This document shows positions 10,504 through 19,556 of a stretch of 64,000 bases of DNA, one piece after another. Position 1 is the first letter of the stretch. Each line of letters starts with the position of its first letter. This DNA is from Kitasatospora sp044457565 (GTDB taxonomy: Bacteria; Actinomycetota; Actinomycetes; Streptomycetales; Streptomycetaceae): contig NZ_JBITGZ010000020.1 of NCBI RefSeq assembly GCF_044457565.1, forward strand, positions 1 through 64,000, in the 5' to 3' direction. The position numbers and the translations under genes were made by a program. A model generated the notes under the pieces. It saw only the letters and a program-made list of their open reading frames with translations. It made no database searches and was not told the DNA's origin.

Positions 10504-11294
10504 GCGCCCACCCCCGCAGCGAGCGCGGGCGGCGGTCCGGCCACGGGGGCCTGCCTGACGTCGGAGACGATCGCACCGTCGAGCAATCGCACCACCCGCT
10601 TGGCGTGCCGGGCGACCTCGTCCTCGTGGGTGATCAGGACGACCGTACGGCCGACCGCGTTGAGGCCGTCGATGATGGCCAGCACCTCCTCGGTGGAGCG
10701 GCTGTCCAGGTTTCCGGTCGGCTCGTCGGCGAGCAGCATCGCGGGCGCGGTGACCAGCGCACGGGCGACCGCGACCCGCTGCTGCTGGCCCCCGGAGAGC
10801 TGGTTGGGCTTGTGCCCGGCGCGCTCGCCGAGGCCCACCAGGGAGAGCGCCGCGAGGGCGCGCCGGCGGCGTTCGGCGGCCCGGACGCCGGCGTAGGCGA
10901 GCGGGAGCTCGACCTGGGCGAGGGCGGTGGTGCGGGGCACCAGGTTGAAGGACTGGAAGATGAAGCCGATCCTGCGGTTGCGCACCAGGGAGAGCTGCTG
11001 CTCGTCCAGGTGGCCGACGTCGGTGCCGTCCAGCAGGTAGCGGCCGGTGCTGGGGACGTCCAGGCAGCCGAGGATGTTCATCAGGGTGGACTTGCCGGAG
11101 CCCGAACTGCCCATCACCGCGACGAAGTCGCCCTCCTCGATGTCGAGCGTGACGCCGAGCGGCGCGCCGGTCGCCGGGTCCTGCGGGCCGCGCAGCGCGT
11201 GCACGGTGGCGTCGCCGTGGCCGTAGGACTTGGTCACCCGGCGGATCTGGATCACGGGCGGCCGGCCGGCGGCCCGGTGGGGTACGAGTGCCAT
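10500..11294 (-). CDS. MacB-type ABC transporter ATPase
   Basis: This 264-residue ATPase of the LolD/MacB branch shows Walker A GSSGSGKST at 62-70, Q-loop FIFQSFNL near 111, signature LSGGQQQR at 166-173, Walker B MLLADEPTGNLD near 186-197 and the switch histidine in LITHE. A short insertion (GPQDPATGAP) interrupts the strand before Walker A. Its ATG at 11294 shares a base with the adaptor stop (TGATG), and its own stop overlaps the permease start, so the three genes are translationally coupled. Confidence 0.95.
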   Translation of the reverse strand: MALVPHRAAGRPPVIQIRRVTKSYGHGDATVHALRGPQDPATGAPLGVTLDIEEGDFVAVMGSSGSGKSTLMNILGCLDVPSTGRYLLDGTDVGHLDEQQLSLVRNRRIGFIFQSFNLVPRTTALAQVELPLAYAGVRAAERRRRALAALSLVGLGERAGHKPNQLSGGQQQRVAVARALVTAPAMLLADEPTGNLDSRSTEEVLAIIDGLNAVGRTVVLITHEDEVARHAKRVVRLLDGAIVSDVRQAPVAGPPPALAAGVGA

Positions 11295-12694
11295 CAGCGG
11301 TTGCCGCCCCTGCCGCCGCCGGACTGCCCGCCCCTGGCGCCGCCCTGGCCGATGCCGCCCGCCTGGCCGCCGGCGCCGCCCAGGCCGGGGAAGGCTCCGT
11401 TCGGGAAGCCGTTGCCGGTGCCGCTGGTGGTGGACACCAGCTCGACCCGGTCGCCGTCGTCCAGCCCGGAAACCACCTGGACGGTGAAGTCACCCTCGAC
11501 GCCGACGGTGACCGCGACCCGCTCGGTGGTGCCGTCCGCCCTGACCCGGGTGGCGGTCCGGCTGCTGCCGGTGCCGGCCAGCGCGGCGGCGGGCACCGAG
11601 AGCGCGCCGTCCGCCTCGCCGGTGATCACCGAGACGGTGGCGCTGAGGCCGGTGCGCAGCTTGCCGGTGTCGCCGCTGATCTGGAGCGTCGCTCCGTACT
11701 GCACGGCGCCGCCGGACCCGCTGCTGGGCAGCGAACTGACCGACAGCACGGTGGCGTTGAGCTTGGTGTCGGACTGCGCGTTGAGCGTGACGGTGGCCGC
11801 CTCGCCCTTCTTGAGCTTGAGCGAGTCCAGTTCGGAGAACGAGGCGGTGACCTGCATCCCGGTGGGGTTGGTCAGCACGATGAAGCCGGCCGGCGTGGCC
11901 GTGCCGCCCGTTCCGGTGGAGGACCCGGCGCTGCCCGCGCCGCCGGCGGACTTGCCGCCGGCGGAGGTGGCGGAGCCGGTGGTGGAGCCGCCCGCGACGT
12001 TGTCGCCGACCCGGCCGGTGACCGAGGCCACCGTTCCGTCGACGGACGCGGTGAGGGTGGTGCCGGCCATCGCGGTCTGCGCGTTGGTGAGGTTGGTCTG
12101 CGCGGTGTCCACCTGGGCCTGGGCCTGGGCGACCGCGGCGTCGTCCACCTTGGTGGTGGTGATGGTGGTGGTCTGCGGCACGGGGACGGCCGCCGGGGAC
12201 TCGGTGCCGCCGTGCTCCGCGCCGCCGCCGGACGGGCCGGGGGACCCGCCCGCGGCCTTGGCCGCCGGGGTGCCGGCGACCGGCACGGTGGTCGAGGTGG
12301 TGACACCCGCCTGCGCCTTGGTCAGGTTGGCCCTGGCCGCGGTGAGCGCCGACTGGGCGGCGGCCACCTGCTGCTGCGGCGCGGTGGTGTCCACGGTCGC
12401 CAGCACCTGGCCCTTGGTCACCGTGTCGCCGACCGCGACCTTGACCGCGGTGAGCCGGCCGCCGGTGGTGAAATCCTGCGCGGCGTCGGTGGGCGAGGCC
12501 AGGGTGCCGGTTCCGGACACCGTGGCCAGGACGGTACCCCTGGCCACGGTGGCGGTACGGATCTGCGCCTTGCCGGCCGCCGCACTGGTACCGCTGCCGA
12601 GAGTGGTGTAGGCCAGGGCGGCGCCGGCCAGCAGGGCCGCACCCAGCACGGAGTTGACGAGGACGGCACGGCGCCGTCGCGGGAGGACCTTCAT
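11294..12694 (-). CDS. MacA/HlyD-type efflux adaptor protein
   Basis: Periplasmic-adaptor-like subunit (466 residues from ATG 12694; the frame extends to 12736 without a ribosome site). After an N-terminal span (VLVNSVLGAALLAGAALAY) come the biotinyl-lipoyl-like half-motif GTLASPTDAAQD and GGRLTAVKVAVGDTVTKGQ, and a helical hairpin with QVAAAQSALTAARANLTKAQAG. Gly/Ser/Thr-rich insertions follow, then the second lipoyl half and beta-barrel domains ending in a Gly-rich tail. In Gram-positive bacteria such adaptors face the cell wall. First gene of the three-part pump. Confidence 0.9.
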   Translation of the reverse strand: MKVLPRRRRAVLVNSVLGAALLAGAALAYTTLGSGTSAAAGKAQIRTATVARGTVLATVSGTGTLASPTDAAQDFTTGGRLTAVKVAVGDTVTKGQVLATVDTTAPQQQVAAAQSALTAARANLTKAQAGVTTSTTVPVAGTPAAKAAGGSPGPSGGGAEHGGTESPAAVPVPQTTTITTTKVDDAAVAQAQAQVDTAQTNLTNAQTAMAGTTLTASVDGTVASVTGRVGDNVAGGSTTGSATSAGGKSAGGAGSAGSSTGTGGTATPAGFIVLTNPTGMQVTASFSELDSLKLKKGEAATVTLNAQSDTKLNATVLSVSSLPSSGSGGAVQYGATLQISGDTGKLRTGLSATVSVITGEADGALSVPAAALAGTGSSRTATRVRADGTTERVAVTVGVEGDFTVQVVSGLDDGDRVELVSTTSGTGNGFPNGAFPGLGGAGGQAGGIGQGGARGGQSGGGRGGNR

Positions 12695-12820
12695 GGGGGC
12701 AAGCCTGGCCGGACGCTCTTGCGGAGCGCTGGGCACGGGCTGGGAGCCGGCTGGCGCCGTATATCAGGGCAGATCGGCACAGAACTACCGGCCTTCGGCC
12801 TCGGCCTGCCCATTCGGAGG

Positions 12821-13795
12821 TCAGCCCTTGGCCGAACTCCCAGCCACCTCCCAGCCGGCCTCAGCCATCCGGGAGGATCCGTCCGGCACTCGCGCCGGGC
12901 CGGCCGGCTCCGCCGCACCCACCGGGCCTGCGAGGTCGCGCGCACCCATCGGGCCGGCGGCGGCCAGCAGCCGCAGCGCGGCCTCGGCGGCGGACCCGGG
13001 CTCGGCGCTGTAGAGGAGCATCCGCTGGCCGGCCTCCTCCGGCAGCGGCAGCGCCTCGTAGGCCAGGTCCATCGTGCCGACCACCGGGTGGTGCAGGTAC
13101 TTGGTGCCGTACAGGCAGTCGTGCACCGGGTGCCGGGACCAGAGCGCGGCGAACTCCGGGCTCTTCATAGACAGTTCGCCGATCAGCGCGGCCAGCCGCC
13201 GGTCCTCCTGGTGGCGCCCGGCCGCCAGCCGCAGGAAGGCCACCCTCGCCCGCGCCTCCTCGTCCCAGCGGCGGTGGAGCTCGCGGGTGTGCGGGTCGAG
13301 GAAGAACATCCGGTTCAGGTTCGGCCGGTCCGCCGCGCGGTCCGGGCTGTCCACGGCGAGGTGCCCGGCGAGCAGCGCGTGTCCGAGCGCGTTCCAGGCC
13401 AGTACGTCGCCGCGGTGCCCGACCACCACCGCGGGTACGTCCCGCATCGCCGTGATCAGCTGCCGCACCCCGGGCCTGACCCGCTCGAAGCGCTCGGCCG
13501 GGCGGGCCCTGGCGCGGCCCGGCCGGGCCAGGTTGCGCAGGTGGGCGTGCTCGGGCCCGGTCAGCCGCAGCGCCCGGGCCAGCGCGTCCAGCACCTCGTC
13601 CGAGGCGTTGTGGCTCTGCCCCTGTTCGAGGCGGGTGTAGTAGGTGACGCTGACGCCGGCCAGCTGGGCCAGTTCCTCGCGGCGCAGCCCGGGCACCCGC
13701 CGGCGGCCGCCGTACGTGAGCAGGCCGACGTCCTCGGGCTGCAGGCGCCCCCGCCGGGTGCGCAGGAACTCGCTCAACTCCGCTGGTTTGTCCAT
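12821..13795 (-). CDS. XRE-family regulator with MmyB-like ligand-binding domain
   Basis: Transcription factor of 324 residues. An N-terminal helix-turn-helix (LRREELAQLAGVSVTYYTRL, about residues 36-56, then EQGQ) is followed by the MmyB-like ligand-binding domain with GHRGDVLAWNALGHAL and FLDPHTRELHRRW. Members of this family usually repress a neighbouring oxidoreductase or efflux gene. Start ATG 13795; the open frame to 13975 lacks family similarity and covers the divergent promoter. The MFS gene starts 140 bp away in the opposite direction and is the likely target. The last 35 residues are Ala/Pro-rich and unconserved. Confidence 0.92.
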   Translation of the reverse strand: MDKPAELSEFLRTRRGRLQPEDVGLLTYGGRRRVPGLRREELAQLAGVSVTYYTRLEQGQSHNASDEVLDALARALRLTGPEHAHLRNLARPGRARARPAERFERVRPGVRQLITAMRDVPAVVVGHRGDVLAWNALGHALLAGHLAVDSPDRAADRPNLNRMFFLDPHTRELHRRWDEEARARVAFLRLAAGRHQEDRRLAALIGELSMKSPEFAALWSRHPVHDCLYGTKYLHHPVVGTMDLAYEALPLPEEAGQRMLLYSAEPGSAAEAALRLLAAAGPMGARDLAGPVGAAEPAGPARVPDGSSRMAEAGWEVAGSSAKG

Positions 13796-13934
13796 GCCTT
13801 CCAGTGAACACCGTCGGCACCCCGCCAGCCTGCCCCTGCCGGTGCTACCCACGGCAGGTGTCTGGGTAGCGGCGGCGGGCCGCCGCAGGCTGCTTCCCGT
13901 ACCCCACCGACGACGTCCGAGAGGAAGCCCCGCG

Positions 13935-15371
13935 ATGACCAGCCCGGCCACGACCACGTCCCTGCTCGACGACACCCCAGGCCGGAGCCCGGCCGCACCG
14001 GCCGCCCTGATGACCGGCCGTCAGCGGCTGGTGCTGGTGGTGCTGCTGGCCGCACAGTTCATGCTGGCCGTCGACTTCTCCATTCTGAACGTCGCGCTGC
14101 CGGTGATCGGGCGGGGTCTGGGCTTCTCACTGTCCGGCCTGCAGTGGATCGTCACCGCCTTCGCGCTCTCCGCCGCCGGCTTCACCCTGCTCTTCGGCCG
14201 GGTGGCCGACCTGTTCGGGCGGCGCCGGGTCTTCCTTACCGGCCTCGCCGTACTCGGCGTGTCCTCGCTGGTGGGCGGGCTGGCCACGACGCCCGAGCTG
14301 CTGCTGGCGGCCCGGGTCGCCCAGGGGCTGGCCACCGCCGCCGTCACCCCGGCCGGGCTGGCGCTGCTGACCACCGCGTTCCCCGAGGGGCCGCTGCGCG
14401 AGCGGGCGCTGGGGCTCAACGGCGCGCTGATGTCGGCCGGCTTCACCTCGGGCGCGGTGCTCGGCGGGCTGCTGACCGACCTGCTCAGCTGGCGCTGGGC
14501 GTTCTTCGTGAACGTGCCGGTGGCGCTGGCCGTCCTGCTGGTAGCGCCCCGGCTGATCGCCGAGAGCCGGCCCGCCGAACGGCCCCGGCTGGACCTGCCC
14601 GGCGCGGCCACCGTCACCGGCGGGCTGCTGGCCCTGGTGTACGGCCTGACGGCGGCGGGTGAGCGCGGCTGGGGCGACCTGCCGGCGCTGGCCGCGCTCG
14701 CGGCAGGCGTGCTGCTGCTGGTGGCGTTCTGGTTCGTCGAGCGTTCCAGCGGCTCTCCGCTGGTGCCGGTACGGGTGCTGCGGCGGCGCACGGTGGTCTG
14801 GGGGAACCTGGCCGGCCTGCTGGCCTTCGCCACCGAGACCTCGCTGGTGTTCCTGATGACGCTCTACCTCCAGCGGGTGCTGGGCTTCTCCGCGCTGGCC
14901 ACCGGCCTCGCCTTCGGGGTACTCGGCGCGGGCACGGTGCTGGGCGGGGTGTTCGCGCCCCGGGTGATCGGCCGGCTCGGCACCCGGCGCACCCTGGTCG
15001 GCGGCCTGCTGGTGCAGGCCGGGGCGAGTGCCGCGCTGGTCCTGCTCGGCACGGACCGCGGCTGGCTGGCCCTGCTGCTGGTGGCCACCTTCGTCGGCGG
15101 GGTGGGCAACATGCTGGCCATCGTGGGCTTCATGGTGACGGCGACCTCCGGTCTGCCGGACGAGGAGCAGGGCCTGGCGACCGGTGTGGCCACCATGACC
15201 CAGCAGGTCGGCATCACCCTGGGCACGCCGGTGATGTCCGCCGTCGTCACGGCCGCGGCAGGTGGCGGCGCGGTGCTGGGCGGTGTCGGGCCCGCGGTCC
15301 TGGTCAACGCCGCACTGGTCCTGCTCGCCGCGGCGACGTCGGCCGCCTTCCTGCGCGGGCCGGCCGCCTGA
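13935..15371 (+). CDS. DHA2-family MFS drug transporter
   Basis: Proton-driven multidrug efflux protein with about 14 membrane spans in 478 residues, the DHA2 architecture. Visible motifs are the first-span signature DFSILNVALPVI, motif A GRVADLFGRRRVF, RVAQGLATAAVTPAG, and motif C-like GAVLGGLLTDLLSWRWAFFVNVP. ATG 13935 follows a GAGAGGAAG ribosome site; the upstream open frame belongs to the shadow of the divergent regulator. The divergent MmyB-like regulator probably controls it. Confidence 0.93.
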   Translation: MTSPATTTSLLDDTPGRSPAAPAALMTGRQRLVLVVLLAAQFMLAVDFSILNVALPVIGRGLGFSLSGLQWIVTAFALSAAGFTLLFGRVADLFGRRRVFLTGLAVLGVSSLVGGLATTPELLLAARVAQGLATAAVTPAGLALLTTAFPEGPLRERALGLNGALMSAGFTSGAVLGGLLTDLLSWRWAFFVNVPVALAVLLVAPRLIAESRPAERPRLDLPGAATVTGGLLALVYGLTAAGERGWGDLPALAALAAGVLLLVAFWFVERSSGSPLVPVRVLRRRTVVWGNLAGLLAFATETSLVFLMTLYLQRVLGFSALATGLAFGVLGAGTVLGGVFAPRVIGRLGTRRTLVGGLLVQAGASAALVLLGTDRGWLALLLVATFVGGVGNMLAIVGFMVTATSGLPDEEQGLATGVATMTQQVGITLGTPVMSAVVTAAAGGGAVLGGVGPAVLVNAALVLLAAATSAAFLRGPAA

Positions 15372-15441
15372 GCCGTCGTCAGGGGCCCCGGACCGGGCGG
15401 TCCGGGACCCCTTGACGCGCGCGGCACCACCCGGTCATGAT

Positions 15442-15480
15442 TTGTGTGCATACACAACTAGTGCACACGCAAGTACTTGC
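15442..15480. promoter_or_regulatory. Two palindromes in the FMN reductase promoter
   Basis: TTGTGT-GCAT-ACACAA (15442-15457) and the perfect palindrome GCAAGTACTTGC (15469-15480) lie 30-68 bp before the start codon. Two different dyads this close to a reductase gene suggest operator sites, for example for a MarR or HxlR-type redox regulator. The regulator is not identified in the window. Confidence 0.5.
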
Positions 15481-15509
15481 ACGACCCGACGACAGGGAAC
15501 GGCACAACG

Positions 15510-16073
15510 ATGACCGACCAGCAGCGCAGCTTCCTGTTCCTCCTGGCCAGCAGCCGGGAGGGCGGCAACACCGAGACGCTGGCCCGCCGGGCCGCCGAGC
15601 AGCTTCCCCCCGGCACCGAGCAGCGCTGGCTGCGCCTCGACGACCTGCCCCTGCCCGTCTTCCACGACGTGCGCCACGACCACGAGGTCCCCGCTCCGAC
15701 CGGCAACGAGCGCCTGCTGCTCGACGCCACCCTCGCCGCGACCGACCTGGTCATCGCCTCCCCCCTGTACTGGTACAGCGTCAGCTCCAGCGCGAAGCTC
15801 TACCTGGACTACTGGTCGGCCTGGATGCGCCTGCCCGGCGTCGACTTCAGGGCCCGGATGGGCGGCAAGACCTTCTGGTCGGTCACCGCCCTGTCGGAGG
15901 ACGACCCCGCCGTGGCCGAGCCGCTGATCGACAGCCTCAAGCTCTCCGCCCGGTACCTGAAGGCCAACTGGGGCGGCGCCCTGCTGGGCAACGGCTCCCG
16001 CCCCGGCGACGTGCTCAACGATCACGGCGCGCTGGAGGCGGCCGACTCCTTCTTCGCCCCCGCCCTGGTCTGA
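15510..16073 (+). CDS. NADPH-dependent FMN reductase (flavodoxin-fold)
   Basis: The 187-residue flavodoxin-fold protein resembles NAD(P)H-dependent oxidoreductases that reduce FMN, quinones or azo compounds. The phosphate-binding loop LASSREGGNTETLA lies near residues 11-24, and the FMN-contact region is IASPLYWYSVSSSAKLYLDY. It reads from ATG 15510 (upstream GGGAA). The gene is complete, but the sequence directly after its stop is corrupted, so its downstream neighbour is unknown. Confidence 0.85.
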   Translation: MTDQQRSFLFLLASSREGGNTETLARRAAEQLPPGTEQRWLRLDDLPLPVFHDVRHDHEVPAPTGNERLLLDATLAATDLVIASPLYWYSVSSSAKLYLDYWSAWMRLPGVDFRARMGGKTFWSVTALSEDDPAVAEPLIDSLKLSARYLKANWGGALLGNGSRPGDVLNDHGALEAADSFFAPALV

Positions 16074-16114
16074 GCCGCGCGGGCCCCGGCGGCCGGCGGG
16101 GCGGCGGTGCGACC

Positions 16115-16360
16115 CGCGCGGCGGGGGGGGGGGGGGGGGGGCCCGGGGGCGACCCCCACCCCCCCCCCCCCGGGGGGGGGGGGCCCGCGGGGGGGGGGGG
16201 GCGGGGGGGCCCCCGGGCCCCGGGACGGNNNNNNNNNNCCGCGTTCTCCGCCCCCCCCCGGGGGGGGGCGGGGGGGCCCCGGGCGGGGGGGGGGGGGGGG
16301 GGGGGCGGGTGGCGGCGGGGGGGGGGGGGGCGGCCGGGGCCCCCCCCCCCCCCGCGCCGC
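16115..16360. other. Low-quality homopolymer sequence with a 10-N gap
   Basis: The block is almost only long G and C runs and contains ten Ns at 16229-16238. Such runs with a placeholder are typical of a failed join or low-quality read ends, not of genomic DNA even at this GC level. Reading frames crossing it are meaningless, and real sequence may be missing here. Confidence 0.9.
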
Positions 16361-16574
16361 GCCCGGTGGCGTCGGCAACGGGGCGGGCGGGGCCGGTGGG
16401 GCCCGCGGGACGCGGGAAGTGCGGCGGAAATGGGGCGAGCGGCCGGTGCCCGGTTCGGTACGCTGCACTTGCCCGCAGTAGACCGTGTTCTGTGCGGCGG
16501 CGGCCCCGGCTGCCGGCTCCGACGGCGGGCCGGGCGCGGCCCAGCTCGAACACCGGAATTTGGAGCGTCCGAGG

Positions 16575-18311
16575 ATGTCCCGACACCTGATCACCAGCGC
16601 CCTGCCCTACATCAACGGGATCAAGCACCTGGGGAACATGGTCGGCTCGATGCTCCCCGCGGACGTCTACTCGCGCTACCTGCGCCGGCGCGGCCACGAG
16701 GTGCTCTTCATCTGCGCCACCGACGAGCACGGCACCCCCGCCGAACTGGCGGCCAAGGAGGCCGGGCTGCCGGTCGCCGACTTCTGCGCCGCGGCGCACG
16801 ACCTGCAGAAGGCCGTGTACGACGGCTACGAGCTGTCCTTCGACCACTTCGGCCGCAGCTCCTCCCCGCAGAACCGCGAGATCACCCAGGAGATCGCCCG
16901 CGAGCTGCACCGCGGCGGCTTCATCGAGGAGCGCGCGATCCGCCAGGTGTACTCGATCACCGACGAGCGCTTCCTGCCCGACCGCTACATCGTCGGCACC
17001 TGCCCGCACTGCGGCTACGACAAGGCCCGCGGCGACCAGTGCGAGAACTGCACCCGGGTGCTCGACCCCACCGACCTGATCGACGCCCGGTCGGCCATCA
17101 GCGGCAGCTCCGACCTGGAGGTGCGCGAGACCAAGCACCTCTTCCTGCTGCAGTCCCGGCTGACCGACGAGGTCGAGCGCTGGATCGAGGCCAACGGCGA
17201 CCACTGGCCGGTGCTGGCCTCCTCCATCGCCCGCAAGTGGCTCACCGAGGGTCTGCACGACCGCTCGATCACCCGCGACCTGGAGTGGGGGGTGCCCGTC
17301 CCCGCCGACGTCTGGCCGGAGCTGGCAGCCGAGGGCAAGGTCTTCTACGTCTGGTTCGACGCCCCGATCGAGTACATCGGCGCCACCAAGGAGTGGGCGG
17401 ACGCGGCCCCGGCCGGCGAGGTCCGGGACTGGAAGTCCTGGTGGTACGAGGCCGCCGACGTGCGCTACACCCAGTTCATGGCCAAGGACAACGTCCCGTT
17501 CCACACGGTGATGTTCCCCGCCACGATCATCGGCTCCGGCCGGCCCTGGAAGAAGGTCGACTACGTCAAGGCCTTCAACTGGCTCACCTACTACGGCGGC
17601 AAGTTCTCCACCAGCCAGCGCCGCGGCATCTTCACCGACGCCGCTCTGGAGATCCTCCCGGCCGACTACTGGCGCTACTTCCTGATCGCCAACGCCCCCG
17701 AGTCCGATGACTCCAGCTTCACCTGGGAGCTGTTCGCCACCACCGTCAACAAGGACCTCGCCGACACCCTCGGCAACTTCGTCAACCGCGTGCTGTCCTT
17801 CAGCCGCAAGCGGTTCGGCGACGACGTCCCGGCCGGCGGCACCCCGGGTGCGGCGGAGGAGCGCCTCGGCGGCCAGATCGCCGAGCTGCTCGCCGAGTAC
17901 GAGAGGCAGCTGGAGGCCGTCAACTTCCGCAAGGCCGCGCAGGCGCTGCGCGCGCTGTGGAGCGCCGGCAACTCCTACCTGGAGGAGAAGGCGCCCTGGA
18001 TGCAGGTGAAGACCGACCCGGAGGGCGCGGCGCTGACCCTGCGCACCGCGATGAACCTGATCTACGTCTACTCGGTGGTCTCGGAGCCCTTCATCCCGGC
18101 CACCGCCCGGGCGATGCGGGAGGCGTTCGCACTCGACCAGCAGGCCCCGGCGCGCGGCCTGGCCTGGGTGAGCCCCGAGCGGGCCAGGGCACTGGAGTTC
18201 GTCACGGCCGGTGTCGGCTTCACCGTCCCGCCGGTGCTCTTCGCCAAGATCACGGACGAGGATCTGGACGCGTACCGCACCCGCTTCGGCGGCGACCCGG
18301 ACGCCGCCTGA
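16575..18311 (+). CDS. metG: Methionyl-tRNA synthetase
   Basis: Charges tRNA(Met) with methionine in the cytoplasm. The 578-residue enzyme has the class I nucleotide site PYINGIKHLGN (HIGH-type) at 11-21, a zinc knuckle with cysteines 143, 146, 156 and 159, and the KMSKS loop in the form KFSTS at 343-347, as is common in actinobacterial MetRS. The anticodon-binding helical domain follows (NFVNRVLSFSRKRF). It lacks the C-terminal EMAP-like tRNA-binding domain. ATG 16575 follows a GGAG site at 9 nt spacing; the upstream extension runs into the damaged region. Confidence 0.96.
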   Translation: MSRHLITSALPYINGIKHLGNMVGSMLPADVYSRYLRRRGHEVLFICATDEHGTPAELAAKEAGLPVADFCAAAHDLQKAVYDGYELSFDHFGRSSSPQNREITQEIARELHRGGFIEERAIRQVYSITDERFLPDRYIVGTCPHCGYDKARGDQCENCTRVLDPTDLIDARSAISGSSDLEVRETKHLFLLQSRLTDEVERWIEANGDHWPVLASSIARKWLTEGLHDRSITRDLEWGVPVPADVWPELAAEGKVFYVWFDAPIEYIGATKEWADAAPAGEVRDWKSWWYEAADVRYTQFMAKDNVPFHTVMFPATIIGSGRPWKKVDYVKAFNWLTYYGGKFSTSQRRGIFTDAALEILPADYWRYFLIANAPESDDSSFTWELFATTVNKDLADTLGNFVNRVLSFSRKRFGDDVPAGGTPGAAEERLGGQIAELLAEYERQLEAVNFRKAAQALRALWSAGNSYLEEKAPWMQVKTDPEGAALTLRTAMNLIYVYSVVSEPFIPATARAMREAFALDQQAPARGLAWVSPERARALEFVTAGVGFTVPPVLFAKITDEDLDAYRTRFGGDPDAA

Positions 18312-18328
18312 CCGGCCCGGCCTCGTAC

Positions 18329-18366
18329 GCTCCCCCGGCACCGCCCGTCCGCGGCGCCGGGGGAGC
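18329..18366. terminator. Bidirectional hairpin after metG
   Basis: Perfect 11-bp arms GCTCCCCCGGC (18329-18339) and GCCGGGGGAGC (18356-18366) lie between the convergent metG and chorismate mutase genes. No U-tract is visible. Confidence 0.6.
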
Positions 18367-18404
18367 TCCCGGCGGGGGCTCGGTGGGGCGATCCGCTGGC
18401 CGGC

Positions 18405-18698
18405 TCACCGCTGCGGCTCGGCCTGCCGCGCGAGTTCCAGCGCGGTGAACTCCTCGATCAGCAACCGGTAGCACCGCTCGGCCAGAGCCGGCGGCAGGCC
18501 GTGCCGCTCGGCCTGGGCGCGGACCCGGCCGATCACCTCGCCCACCCGGTCCGGAGCCCGGACCGCCGCCGCATCGGGCTTGAAGCGCGCCACCTCCCGG
18601 ACGATCTCGTACCGCTCGGCCAGCAGCCGGACGATCTGCTCGTCCAGCGCGTCGATCCGCACCCGCAGCTCACCGACCCGGGGGTGGAGCCCGCTCAC
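18405..18698 (-). CDS. Chorismate mutase (AroQ type II)
   Basis: Stand-alone AroQ-fold enzyme of 97 residues that converts chorismate to prephenate, the entry to phenylalanine and tyrosine. The helix-1 signature LRVRIDALDEQIVRLLAERYEI carries the catalytic Arg, followed by VREVARFK with the active-site Lys, and the C-terminal helix CYRLLIEEFTALEL completes the family pattern. The GTG start at 18698 overlaps the stop of the upstream B3/B4 gene (GTGA), so the two are translated together. Confidence 0.92.
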   Translation of the reverse strand: MSGLHPRVGELRVRIDALDEQIVRLLAERYEIVREVARFKPDAAAVRAPDRVGEVIGRVRAQAERHGLPPALAERCYRLLIEEFTALELARQAEPQR

Positions 18699-19459
18699 CG
18701 CGCACCCGCCGGGACGGCGTCCGAGAACACCCGGACGCCCGGACGCTGCGCCGACAGCAGCACCGGCTCGCCGACCGACCCGGCGGACCCGGCCGCCCCG
18801 GTCAACCGGGCCACCTCGGCCGCCAGCCGCCGCACGGCCGGCTCCACCTCGGCCGGCCCGCCCGGGTGGGCCGACTCCACGGTCAGCAGCAGGCGGCGCT
18901 CACCGGCCAGGGTCTTCGCCAGGTCACCCTGGCGCCAGTTCCAGCGCCGGGAGTGCGCCCGCCCCTCACCGTCCGCGTAGATCACCTCGCCCGACTCCAC
19001 CGGCTCGGTCACTCCCCCGCCGCCGAGCGGCGCGAACGGCTCGCCGCCCGTGGCCCGACGGATCGTCAGCGCCGGACCCACGTGCTCCAGCGAGAACGCG
19101 GCGACCGGCAGCCGGCTCTCCAGCGACAGCGCGTTGCAGAGGTCCACCAGGGTGTTGATCCGCGGCAGCCGCCCACCCTTGGCCACCCGCCGCAGCACCG
19201 ACTCGGCCGCGCACGGGAAGCGCGAGGCACTGATCCCCACGGCCTGGTAGGCGGCGCGCCAGGCGGCGATCTGCGGCAGCGCGGCCACCCCGGGACGGTC
19301 CAGGCCGGCCGCGTGCAGCCGGTCCTCGGCCGCGGTGAGCAGCGCCTCCACCCCGGAGTCGGCGTCGCGGACCTCGATCGCCGGCACCGCGACCAGTGCG
19401 AGCAGATAGTCGGGGGCGGCGGCGAAGACCTCGGGTGAGATCTCGACGTGCAGGCTCAT
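18695..19459 (-). CDS. B3/B4 tRNA-binding-domain protein
   Basis: The 254-residue product matches stand-alone proteins with the B3/B4 domain of phenylalanyl-tRNA synthetase beta, the domain that edits mischarged tRNA. Landmarks are AWRAAYQAVGISASRFPCAAE, GRLPRINTLVDLCNALSL, and VIYADGEGRAHSRRWNWRQGD. Start ATG 19459. Its stop overlaps the chorismate mutase start. Pairing with an aromatic amino-acid enzyme hints at a link to phenylalanine or tyrosine metabolism or proofreading, but stand-alone B3/B4 proteins lack an assigned role. Confidence 0.85.
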   Translation of the reverse strand: MSLHVEISPEVFAAAPDYLLALVAVPAIEVRDADSGVEALLTAAEDRLHAAGLDRPGVAALPQIAAWRAAYQAVGISASRFPCAAESVLRRVAKGGRLPRINTLVDLCNALSLESRLPVAAFSLEHVGPALTIRRATGGEPFAPLGGGGVTEPVESGEVIYADGEGRAHSRRWNWRQGDLAKTLAGERRLLLTVESAHPGGPAEVEPAVRRLAAEVARLTGAAGSAGSVGEPVLLSAQRPGVRVFSDAVPAGAR

Positions 19460-19556
19460 GGTGCTCCGTTCGACCGGTCCTGGGACAACGTGAACCACTC
19501 CACCAGGTGCGAGGATTGACCACCCACACCACTTCCCGACCAGCGAGGCAGTCCAC

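Noticed and set aside
16115..16360. G-quadruplex or structured regulatory DNA in the long G runs
   Set aside because: The runs flank a 10-N gap and look like sequencing or assembly error, so no structure should be inferred.
15435..18341. A minus-strand open frame of 968 codons opposite the reductase and metG
   Set aside because: It crosses the N gap and homopolymer block and is antisense to metG, which has all expected motifs.
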